Position numbers and translations under genes: made by a program | In this document: positions 8,145-15,440 of the stretch, one piece after another | Numbering within the stretch: the stretch's first letter is position 1 | How the letters are laid out: each line of letters opens with the position of its first letter | The notes under the pieces: generated by a model | What the model was told of the DNA's origin: nothing | Database searches by the model: none | Seen by the model: the letters and a program-made list of their open reading frames with translations, nothing else | Assembly (NCBI GenBank): GCA_964230965.1 | Contig: CAXRJA010000040.1 | Span: 1 to 18,209 of the forward strand | DNA from: UBA8290 sp964230965 | GTDB taxonomy: Bacteria > Bacillota_I > Bacilli_A > Acholeplasmatales > Acholeplasmataceae | Direction of reading: 5' to 3' | Length of the DNA: 18,209 bases

Positions 8145-8184
8145 AAATATGAAGGCGGCAATTACGCATTGCCGCCTCATATTT
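8145..8184 (+). other. GC-rich intercistronic stem-loop between malE and malF
   Basis: The arms 8145-8162 and 8168-8184 pair almost perfectly (one bulged A) around the 5-base loop TACGC. The core is GGCGGCAAT with ATTGCCGCC, by far the most GC-rich run in this part. No T-run follows, so it does not look like a simple terminator. In position it resembles the malE-malF intercistronic structures of enteric bacteria, which protect the upstream message and lower permease expression. It occupies nearly half of the 90-base gap and ends 7 bases before the AAGGAG site of the next gene. Confidence 0.85.
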
Positions 8185-8202
8185 AGTTTATAAGGAGCAT
8201 GA

Positions 8203-10620
8203 ATGAAAGCATTAAGTATAATCAAAGCAATTTTATCAGCAGTTATTTGGGGTTCAGGTCAATTGCTGAACCGTCAATACATTAAAGCTTTATTCTTTTT
8301 CATTATTTTTGTCGGATTTGTAGGAACTGAGTTATTCACAAGTTCTTATTTTGAAGAAACCTCTGCATATACAAAACTCGTTGGAGATGATTTAACGGAT
8401 ACTTGGTATCAAGATAATTTATATGCACGTTACTTTAATATAAAAAATGATAATAATACGCGTGCGAATGGATTTGGATCAGAAGGTTATGAACCTTTTG
8501 AGACATTTTTACGTACATTAGATATTCCTGAAAATGCAACAGACAAAGCAACACTTTCTTCAATTAATGAAGAGAATATGCTTCAGTTTATTGCGGATGA
8601 TCTCAAAGAAGCAAATCTTCCTACAGTAACAAATCTAAGTAATCATCAAAGTGTATTAGCGAAAGACTTTGATTTGACAACAGGGACACTTATCGAAAGA
8701 AGAGGAATTCTTTATTTTGATGAGAATGGAAATTATTATACAGAAAGAACTGTTGAATTAGAAGACGGAAGTAATCAAAAAGAATTTGTAAAAACAACCA
8801 TGCTTTTTGGTGGTCTCGATGAAAGTGATATTTTACTTTCAAATGAAAGACTCACAAAATTTGAAAAATTAAATGAAATTTATAATGTGGATGGCACATT
8901 TTATTTACGTGTAAAAATTGATGGCAACTTTAGATTTATTGATATATTAAATCAATCTGTTGTAGATTCCATTGAAATGGATAATAACAAAGTTGAATTA
9001 GAAGGTCCAATGTATATCATCGATGGCACATTCTATGAATACTATGAAGCAGGGATGATTTATTTATCTCAACGCCTACAATATAAAGAAACACCGTTTA
9101 CAAGAATATTTAGACAAGCATTATTTTATGATTACAGTGCAGATCATTTAGATTATTCAAACGCTGATTTTAATCGTATTATGGTGCGTTTATACTTAAA
9201 TTTAAATCCAGAACTTAAAGAGGCTTTTGAAACACAATATAATAATTTCTTCTATGATAAAGCTGGGTTCTTTATAAGAAGTTATTGGTCAGTAGGGACA
9301 TTAGGCATTGCACAAAAAGTCAATTTCACAAATCACATGTCATTAGCAGAAGCAGTAGCTGGACAAGGATTAAGTGAAAGAGAGTTTTCTTTATTTACAA
9401 CACCTGGTTTTCAGTTGAGTGAAAATATCCCGATGCAAGGACACGTCTCAACGATGATTCTTCTTGAGGGTCTTATTGGTGTGATTGCATCACTTTTCTT
9501 TTTTATATTTATGATTTGGGGTATTGTCGATGCGTATCGTGTCAGTGAACAGAAACGTAAAGCAGAAATCGTTTTAAAAGATGTTGATTATTTTAAAGAT
9601 GTGTATGAACGTAGTTATGAATATATCATTTTATCACCAGCTATGTTTGTGCTCGCATTTATCTCGATTATGCCAATTGTATTTGGTTTTATGATTGCTT
9701 TTACCGATATTGCCGGTAATGAATCCATGTTAGATAATTTTGATTATGTTGGGTTTAGAAACTTTATTGCGATCTTTGATTTTTCTTCAGGTCTTGGAGA
9801 ATCCTTTGGACAAGCATTCTGGAGAGTGTTAGGTTGGACAGTTGTATGGGCAATATTATCAACTGCAACCGTCTTCTTTGGTGGTTTTTTCCAAGCCCTC
9901 ATTTTAAATAGTGAAAAAGTTGTCTTTAGAAAATTTTGGAGAACTTTATTTATTTTACCTTGGGCGATTCCAGCATTGTTGTCTCAAATGGTGTTCTCGG
10001 TTATGTTCAAAGAATTAGGGTTTATTAATCAGTTTTTAAAAGATTTAGGTGTTTATGATTTACTCTTTGATTTAGGCATGTTAGGTGTCAACTATGAAAG
10101 TCTTTCTGGTATTAGAACATTATTTTATTTAGGACTGGATAATATACAATGGTTTACGAATCCATTTAATACAACCTTTGTTAGAGGCAGTATTATTATG
10201 ATCAATATTTGGTTAGGATTTCCCTATTTCATGGCATTAATGACGGGTGTCATGACGGCAATAGATAAAACATTGTATGAAGCAGCAGATATTGATGGTG
10301 CCAGTGGATGGCAAAAAATCCGCTTGATTACAATGCCACTCGTGTTATATTCAACGGCACCAATTTTAATCATGACATTTTCTGGAAACTTCAATAATTT
10401 TGGTGTTATTTACTTCATTACCGGTGGTGGTCCAAATGATGGAAAACCTTCCCTTGGATTTGCTGGAGATACAGACATATTAATTTCTTGGATGTATAAA
10501 TTAACGGTTGATTATAGTATTTATAATATGGCCTCTGTATTCTCAGTCTTAATTTTCTTATTTGTGGGTTCAGTGACTGCATGGAATTTATCTAGAACCC
10601 GCGCGTTCCAGGAGGATTAA
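8203..10620 (+). CDS. malF: MalF-type maltodextrin ABC permease with a large extracytoplasmic insert
   Basis: Inner-membrane permease subunit, 805 residues, far longer than E. coli MalF (about 514) or Bacillus MdxF (about 435). The N-terminus has IWGSGQLLNRQYIKAL, a motif found in front of several Firmicutes sugar permeases, and a first helix at about 26-45. A hydrophilic stretch at about 48-412, mostly without hydrophobic segments, should lie outside; helix two is at about 414-442. The standard permease core follows: helices near 475-501, 541-567, 579-602, 662-687, 715-740 and 775-795. The EAA loop that docks the ATPase is at about 693-713 (EAADIDGASGWQKIRLITMPL, with one residue less than usual spacing not ruled out). 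AAGGAG lies 5 bases before the ATG. It pairs with the next gene, 2 bases downstream. The ATPase partner is not in the window. Confidence 0.9.
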   Translation: MKALSIIKAILSAVIWGSGQLLNRQYIKALFFFIIFVGFVGTELFTSSYFEETSAYTKLVGDDLTDTWYQDNLYARYFNIKNDNNTRANGFGSEGYEPFETFLRTLDIPENATDKATLSSINEENMLQFIADDLKEANLPTVTNLSNHQSVLAKDFDLTTGTLIERRGILYFDENGNYYTERTVELEDGSNQKEFVKTTMLFGGLDESDILLSNERLTKFEKLNEIYNVDGTFYLRVKIDGNFRFIDILNQSVVDSIEMDNNKVELEGPMYIIDGTFYEYYEAGMIYLSQRLQYKETPFTRIFRQALFYDYSADHLDYSNADFNRIMVRLYLNLNPELKEAFETQYNNFFYDKAGFFIRSYWSVGTLGIAQKVNFTNHMSLAEAVAGQGLSEREFSLFTTPGFQLSENIPMQGHVSTMILLEGLIGVIASLFFFIFMIWGIVDAYRVSEQKRKAEIVLKDVDYFKDVYERSYEYIILSPAMFVLAFISIMPIVFGFMIAFTDIAGNESMLDNFDYVGFRNFIAIFDFSSGLGESFGQAFWRVLGWTVVWAILSTATVFFGGFFQALILNSEKVVFRKFWRTLFILPWAIPALLSQMVFSVMFKELGFINQFLKDLGVYDLLFDLGMLGVNYESLSGIRTLFYLGLDNIQWFTNPFNTTFVRGSIIMINIWLGFPYFMALMTGVMTAIDKTLYEAADIDGASGWQKIRLITMPLVLYSTAPILIMTFSGNFNNFGVIYFITGGGPNDGKPSLGFAGDTDILISWMYKLTVDYSIYNMASVFSVLIFLFVGSVTAWNLSRTRAFQED

Positions 10621-10622
10621 TC

Positions 10623-11690
10623 ATGTTATTCTTACAACTATTAACTGGATTTCTGGTTTTACTTGTGATATTTGTCCACCAATCAACTGTTTATGAATAT
10701 GCAAGAAGAAAAGGTTATGAAGGGATTAAACCTGGACTCATTGGACTTATTCCGATTTATGGTTTGATTCATTATCAAAAAGCACAGAAAAAAAGAAACG
10801 TTTCTGATTCAGGTTTAAAAGAAGTCTTTAAATTGAATCATATGTTTCAACGTGTTTTACTCTATATTGAAATTGTCTTAGTGGCCGCAGTTGTAATTGT
10901 TCCGGTTATTTATATTTTCGGGTTAGCCTTTTCAAATATTAGATCTGATATTCCAAATCAAATTTGGCCAGAAAATCCAAATTTTGAAGCATTTAATTAT
11001 TTATTTAACGAAACCAAATTTACCACATGGTATTGGAATACTTTATCGATTGCGTTAATTAATATGTTTATCGGAACAGTATTAATTACAGGTGCTGCAT
11101 ATGTCTTTGCTAGATTTAGTTTTAAAGGAAAACGTGCTGGTTTACTTGGTATATTAGTGCTTCAAGCATTTCCTTCTTTTATGGGTTTAATTGCGATGTA
11201 TGTACTATTTTGGAGATTTGGATTGCTAGGACAACCTAGAGCACTTTCGATTCTTTATATCGGTGGATCAATTCCTGGAAATTTATGGCTCATTAAAGGG
11301 TTCTTGCAACAAATTCCAAAAGATTTAGATGAGTCTGCCATGATCGATGGCGCAAACAAATTCCAAATTTTCTGGCACATTATCTTACCACTTTCCGTTC
11401 CAATTTTAACTTTCGTGGCGGTTACAATGTTTATGGGTCCATGGATGGATTATATCTTACCAGGATATTTATTAAATTATTATCCACAAAATGCACCAGT
11501 GGGTTATGATGTTACAAATCAATGGACGCTAGCAGTAGGGTTATTTAAGTTCATCACTGACTTAAACTATATTCATTATTCAGCCTTTGCTGCAGGTGCA
11601 TTACTGGTTGGTATCCCGATTACAATTCTTTATATGGTTTTCCAACGTTACTTAATCGAAGGTATTATGGCAGGTGCAACAAAAGGTTAA
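10623..11690 (+). CDS. malG: MalG-type maltodextrin ABC permease with N-terminal extension
   Basis: Second permease subunit, 355 residues, versus about 280-300 for usual MalG/MdxG. The core starts at about 80 with helix LYIEIVLVAAVVIVPVIYIFG, followed by further helices near 138-162, 172-198, 205-227, 257-278 and 318-340. The EAA loop is at about 237-256 (ESAMIDGANKF then IFWHIILPL). It is preceded by an extra N-terminal helix at 1-18 and a basic region with YEYARRKGYEGIKPGLIGLIPIYGL that is not part of ordinary MalG. A strong AGGAGG lies inside the last codons of malF, with only 2 bases between the genes, so the two are translated together. It forms the channel with MalF. The terminator just after its stop ends the operon. 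Confidence 0.9.
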   Translation: MLFLQLLTGFLVLLVIFVHQSTVYEYARRKGYEGIKPGLIGLIPIYGLIHYQKAQKKRNVSDSGLKEVFKLNHMFQRVLLYIEIVLVAAVVIVPVIYIFGLAFSNIRSDIPNQIWPENPNFEAFNYLFNETKFTTWYWNTLSIALINMFIGTVLITGAAYVFARFSFKGKRAGLLGILVLQAFPSFMGLIAMYVLFWRFGLLGQPRALSILYIGGSIPGNLWLIKGFLQQIPKDLDESAMIDGANKFQIFWHIILPLSVPILTFVAVTMFMGPWMDYILPGYLLNYYPQNAPVGYDVTNQWTLAVGLFKFITDLNYIHYSAFAAGALLVGIPITILYMVFQRYLIEGIMAGATKG

Positions 11691-11692
11691 TG

Positions 11693-11720
11693 AAAAAGGG
11701 TGATTGATTTACCCTTTTTG
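11693..11720 (+). terminator. Intrinsic terminator of the transporter operon
   Basis: AAAAAGGGT (11693-11701) pairs with ACCCTTTTT (11711-11719) around a 9-base loop, and the right arm itself supplies the T-run. It begins 3 bases after the malG stop. The stem has only three G-C pairs, so some read-through into the phosphorylase operon is possible. Confidence 0.8.
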
Positions 11721-11726
11721 TTCGTA

Positions 11727-11740
11727 TGATACCGATATTA
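11727..11740. promoter_or_regulatory. Weak cre-like site upstream of phosphorylase gene
   Basis: TGATACCGATATTA matches the cre consensus TGWAANCGNTNWCA at 9 of 11 constrained positions. It lies 58 bases before the phosphorylase ATG, between the preceding terminator and a tandem repeat. This is suggestive but could be chance. Confidence 0.3.
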
Positions 11741-11742
11741 TA

Positions 11743-11762
11743 AAGCCTTTTTAAGCCTTTTT
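11743..11762 (+). repeat. Tandem 10-bp direct repeat upstream of phosphorylase gene
   Basis: AAGCCTTTTT occurs twice head to tail. It lies in the presumed promoter region of the phosphorylase operon, just upstream of TATGAT (11762-11767), a possible -10, with a further TATAAA at 11778. No convincing -35 box is visible. The repeat may be a regulator site or simple slippage. Confidence 0.5.
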
Positions 11763-11798
11763 ATGATAAAATAATGGTATAAAAACAAGGAGATTTTC

Positions 11799-14156
11799 AT
11801 GACAAAGCAAAACATTCAAGAAAACTTTCAGCAACAATTACAAACATTGTTTAATGTAGATATAACTTCCTCAAATTTAGAACAAAGATATATTGCCCTT
11901 GCAAGTCTCATTCAAGCACAATTAAAATCTTTGCATGAAACAACGCAACAAACCATTCAAGATCAACAACTAAAAAAGACCATTTATTTTTCAATGGAAT
12001 TTTTAATGGGACGTATGATTACCAATAACTTATATAGTTTAGGCATATACGATGATGTTAAAGCACTTTTTCATGCACATGGTTTAGATATCAATGAAGT
12101 GGAAGATTTTGAAACAGATGCAGGTTTAGGTAATGGTGGATTAGGCCGTTTAGCTGCTTGTTTTTTAGATTCTGCAGCTGCGTTAAAATTACCATTATAT
12201 GGGAACAGCGTTCGTTATTCAAAAGGTTTCTTTGTACAAACGATTGAAGATTTTAAACAAAAAGAATACGCGGATCCATGGTTAGATAAACCTTATCTTT
12301 GGGAAGAAAAAAAACCAGAAGAAGCCATTGATATTCCTTATTACGGATATGTTGAACATACGAAACTCAAAAATCCAATTTGGGTAAAAGCTGTACCTTA
12401 TGATATGTATATTGCGGGTGACCAAAACGGTGTTGCGACACGTTTAAGATTATGGTCTACAGAAGCAAGTGAGAAACAACTTCACCAAGATGAAAGTTAT
12501 CATAAAATGGTTGCAACGATTTCAGAACAACTCTATCCAGATGATTCAAAAGATGAAGGTAAAACACTCAGACTTCAACAACAATACTTATTTAGTGCTG
12601 CTGGTGTACAAGATGCGATTAGAGAGCACAAATTATTAGGTCTTGATTTAAAAACATTACCAGATCATTATACATTTCAACTCAATGACACACATCCAAC
12701 GGTTGTGATTCCTGAAATGATGCGTATCTTAATGGATGAAGAGGGCTTTGGTTACGATGAAGCATGGGATATTACGACACGTACATGTGCGTATACCAAT
12801 CATACGATCTTAGCTGAAGCACTTGAAAAATGGAATAAAGTCATTTATCGTAATTTATTACCACGTATATATGAAATCATTCAAGAAATGAATCGTCGTT
12901 TTAATTTGCTTGTTAAAGAAGATGGACGTTTTAATGAAAATGAACAATATTTGCTTCAACTTATTGGATCTAATCATTTACGTATGGCAAATATTGCAAT
13001 ATATGGTTCATTTAGTGTTAATGGTGTAGCTGCGCTACATACAGATATTTTAAAAGAAACAGAACTTCATAAGTTTTACATGTTATTCCCAAATAAATTT
13101 AACAATAAAACAAATGGCGTGACACAAAGGCGTTGGCTCATCCAAGTCAATAGAGAACTGATTCAAAGTATTGAAAATAAAATTGGCGCTGATTTTAAGA
13201 AAGATCTTTCCAAAATTAAAGCGCTTGAAAAGTTTAAAGATGACACTGAATTTTTAAAAGAAATAAAAGTGGTTAAATTTGAAAAACAAAAGCAACTGAT
13301 TGCTTATGTTAGAGAAAAAGAAGGTGTTGACCTCATTGAAGGTGGTATTTTTGATATACAAATCAAAAGACTTCATGAATATAAACGTCAATTGATGAAT
13401 ATTTTACATATTATTCATGTGTATTTAGAACTTAAATCCAATCCTACTTTTAAAGAAAATTATGTTCCGCATAATTTCATCTTTGGAGCAAAAGCCGCTC
13501 CTTCTTATGCGATGGCGAAAGAAATTATAGAACTCATTAATCGTGTTGCAAACGTTGTAAACAACGACAAAGATGTGTCACAATTACTTAAAGTCGTGTT
13601 TGTTACAAATTATAATGTTACGTATGCTGAAAAACTCATTCCAGCTGCAGATATTTCAGAACAAATTTCTACTGCGACAAAAGAGGCAAGTGGTACTGGA
13701 AATATGAAATTTATGATGAATGGTGCATTAACACTTGGTACTTTAGATGGTGCCAATGTCGAAATTGCTCAAGAAGCAGGTCATGAAAATGCCATCATCT
13801 TTGGTTTAACAGCAGAAGAAGTGACGAACATATACAAACATAACCACTATCAACCTAAAGCCATTTATGATGCGGATCCAAGACTTCAACGTATCTTTGA
13901 CTTTATTAGAAAACTCACAAATAATCCACAGCATTTTGATTTTATTTTAAGTAATTTACTCAACAATGATTATTTTTTAGTATTTAAAGATTTTGACGCA
14001 TATGTGAAAGCCCACGAAACTGCAAATGAGTGGTTTAAAGACCCACTTTCATGGTCCAAAAAAACACTTATTAACATTGCAAATTCAGCATTTTTCTCAT
14101 CGGATCGTACGATTACTCAATACAATAACGACTTGTGGAAATTAAAAGAAATTTAA
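11799..14156 (+). CDS. glgP: Glycogen/maltodextrin phosphorylase (GT35)
   Basis: Cytoplasmic, pyridoxal-phosphate-dependent enzyme that removes glucose from the non-reducing end of maltodextrin or glycogen as glucose-1-phosphate. Its 785 residues are close to the usual bacterial length of about 800. Visible marks are IYFSMEFLMGR (62-72), ETDAGLGNGGLGRLAACFLDS-type glycine-rich loop (105-125), FQLNDTHPT (293-301), HTILAEALEKW (335-345), RLHEYKRQ (524-531), and the signature EASGTGNMKF (629-638), in which Lys637 binds pyridoxal phosphate. AAGGAG lies 6 bases before the ATG. It heads the cytoplasmic operon, 15 bases before the next GH13 start. Whether it prefers imported maltodextrin (MalP role) or stored glycogen (GlgP role) cannot be read from the sequence; both fit the neighbours. 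Confidence 0.97.
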   Translation: MTKQNIQENFQQQLQTLFNVDITSSNLEQRYIALASLIQAQLKSLHETTQQTIQDQQLKKTIYFSMEFLMGRMITNNLYSLGIYDDVKALFHAHGLDINEVEDFETDAGLGNGGLGRLAACFLDSAAALKLPLYGNSVRYSKGFFVQTIEDFKQKEYADPWLDKPYLWEEKKPEEAIDIPYYGYVEHTKLKNPIWVKAVPYDMYIAGDQNGVATRLRLWSTEASEKQLHQDESYHKMVATISEQLYPDDSKDEGKTLRLQQQYLFSAAGVQDAIREHKLLGLDLKTLPDHYTFQLNDTHPTVVIPEMMRILMDEEGFGYDEAWDITTRTCAYTNHTILAEALEKWNKVIYRNLLPRIYEIIQEMNRRFNLLVKEDGRFNENEQYLLQLIGSNHLRMANIAIYGSFSVNGVAALHTDILKETELHKFYMLFPNKFNNKTNGVTQRRWLIQVNRELIQSIENKIGADFKKDLSKIKALEKFKDDTEFLKEIKVVKFEKQKQLIAYVREKEGVDLIEGGIFDIQIKRLHEYKRQLMNILHIIHVYLELKSNPTFKENYVPHNFIFGAKAAPSYAMAKEIIELINRVANVVNNDKDVSQLLKVVFVTNYNVTYAEKLIPAADISEQISTATKEASGTGNMKFMMNGALTLGTLDGANVEIAQEAGHENAIIFGLTAEEVTNIYKHNHYQPKAIYDADPRLQRIFDFIRKLTNNPQHFDFILSNLLNNDYFLVFKDFDAYVKAHETANEWFKDPLSWSKKTLINIANSAFFSSDRTITQYNNDLWKLKEI

Positions 14157-14161
14157 TTGTT

Positions 14162-14166
14162 GGAGG
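14162..14166 (+). promoter_or_regulatory. Ribosome binding site that fixes the start at 14172
   Basis: GGAGG lies 5 bases before ATG 14172. A longer reading from TTG 14157 would place this site inside the coding sequence and leave that TTG with no ribosome site, so ATG 14172 is preferred. Confidence 0.85.
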
Positions 14167-14171
14167 CCAAT

Positions 14172-15440
14172 ATGGCAAAACAAACCAATCTTGATTTAAG
14201 AAATCAAGTAATATATCAAGTGTATCCAAGACAATATTCTAATGAAGGTACATTTGAAGCACTTCGTAAAGATTTAGATAGAATCGTAGATTTAGGTGTA
14301 TCCATTTTATATTTGCTTCCCATTCATCCAATTGGTCATGTTGGTAGAAAAGGTGTAGATGGATGTCCATATTCCATCTCTGATTATTATGGTATCGCTG
14401 AAGAATTAGGCACAATGGATGATTTTGATCGTCTCGTCAAAGATGCCCATGAAAAAGGATTAAAAGTCATGTTAGACATTGTGTTTAATCATACTTCGAG
14501 AGATTCTAAACTTACCAAAGAACATCCTGAATGGTTTTACAAAAATGACGATGGTGGGTTTGCCAATCGTATTGGTGATTGGTCTGATGTCACCGATTTA
14601 ACGTATGATGATCCAAAACAATGGACGTATTTGACTGATAACCTTGTTTTCTGGGCAAAAAAAGTTGATGGATTTCGTTGTGATGTTGCACCATTAGTAC
14701 CTCTAGAATTTTGGCAAGAAGCTAGAGAAGCTGTGGAAAAAGTCTCAGAAGGTCATATTTGGCTAACTGAATCTGTGCATCCTCATTTCATTCAATATAT
14801 CCGTTCACTTGGGCATGATGCACACAGTGATGGTGAAATGTATCAAGTCTTTGATATTGGCTATGATTATGATATTGATGATTTTTATGAAGGATACCTT
14901 AAAGGTGAAGTTTCTTTTTCAAGTTATATAGAAGCTGTTGAAAAACAAGATTTCATGTATCCCAAAAATTATATTAAATTACGTGCATTTGAAAACCATG
15001 ATAAATCAAGATTAAGCGCAAAAGTTAAAGACGAAGACATGTTTAAAAACATGTTAGCGATGAGTTTCTTTTTCAAAGGGATCCCAATGCTTTATAATGG
15101 CGTAGAAGTGATGTCCACAAAGCACCTAACACTTTTTGATAAAGATCCAATTAATTGGCATGAACATGAAGATATCACATCATTTCTAAAACAACTCATT
15201 GCACTAAAAAAACATCCACTCAATAGAGATGGACACTTTAAAGTACATTATAAAGACGGTGGTGCTGTATTATCGTATGAATTAAACCAACAAAAAATGG
15301 TTGGATTATTTAATGTAGAAGGTACTTTATTACAAAATATCCCTTTAGAACCAGGGACTTACAAAAATGCCTTAACGAATCAAGAAATCACTATTTCTAG
15401 TTCTTATCAAGGTAAAGAGCCGGTTTGGATCATTGTGTAA
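14172..15440 (+). CDS. Small cytoplasmic GH13 glucosidase/amylase
   Basis: A 422-residue alpha-glucan hydrolase without signal peptide, hence cytoplasmic. Region I is DIVFNHTS (102-109), the nucleophile is Asp171 in DGFRCDVAP, the acid/base is Glu200 in WLTESVHP, and Asp277 lies in AFENHDKSR. The catalytic set is complete. The N-terminal VIYQVYPRQYSNEGTF is the usual first strand of glucosidase-like GH13 members, and the C-terminal beta domain (about 355-422) is short. It lacks the N-terminal dimerising domain of neopullulanases and any carbohydrate-binding module. It lies between phosphorylase and cytoplasmic pullulanase and overlaps the latter's start by one base, so it probably trims short maltodextrins left by those enzymes. 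Exact specificity (alpha-amylase, alpha-1,4- or oligo-1,6-glucosidase, or transferase) cannot be assigned. Confidence 0.88.
   Translation: MAKQTNLDLRNQVIYQVYPRQYSNEGTFEALRKDLDRIVDLGVSILYLLPIHPIGHVGRKGVDGCPYSISDYYGIAEELGTMDDFDRLVKDAHEKGLKVMLDIVFNHTSRDSKLTKEHPEWFYKNDDGGFANRIGDWSDVTDLTYDDPKQWTYLTDNLVFWAKKVDGFRCDVAPLVPLEFWQEAREAVEKVSEGHIWLTESVHPHFIQYIRSLGHDAHSDGEMYQVFDIGYDYDIDDFYEGYLKGEVSFSSYIEAVEKQDFMYPKNYIKLRAFENHDKSRLSAKVKDEDMFKNMLAMSFFFKGIPMLYNGVEVMSTKHLTLFDKDPINWHEHEDITSFLKQLIALKKHPLNRDGHFKVHYKDGGAVLSYELNQQKMVGLFNVEGTLLQNIPLEPGTYKNALTNQEITISSSYQGKEPVWIIV

Noticed and set aside
8145..8184. Reading the stem-loop as a rho-independent terminator ending the transcript after malE
   Set aside because: The right arm is followed by mixed sequence, not a T-run, and the permease genes downstream have no clear promoter of their own in the remaining short gap.
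14157..14171. TTG start at 14157 for the small GH13 gene
   Set aside because: The GGAGG at 14162-14166 would lie inside the coding sequence, while ATG 14172 sits at the correct distance from it.
15425..15439. TTG start at 15425 for the cytoplasmic pullulanase
   Set aside because: There is no ribosome site, and it would overlap the previous gene by 16 bases; ATG 15440 overlapping the TAA is the simpler coupled start.
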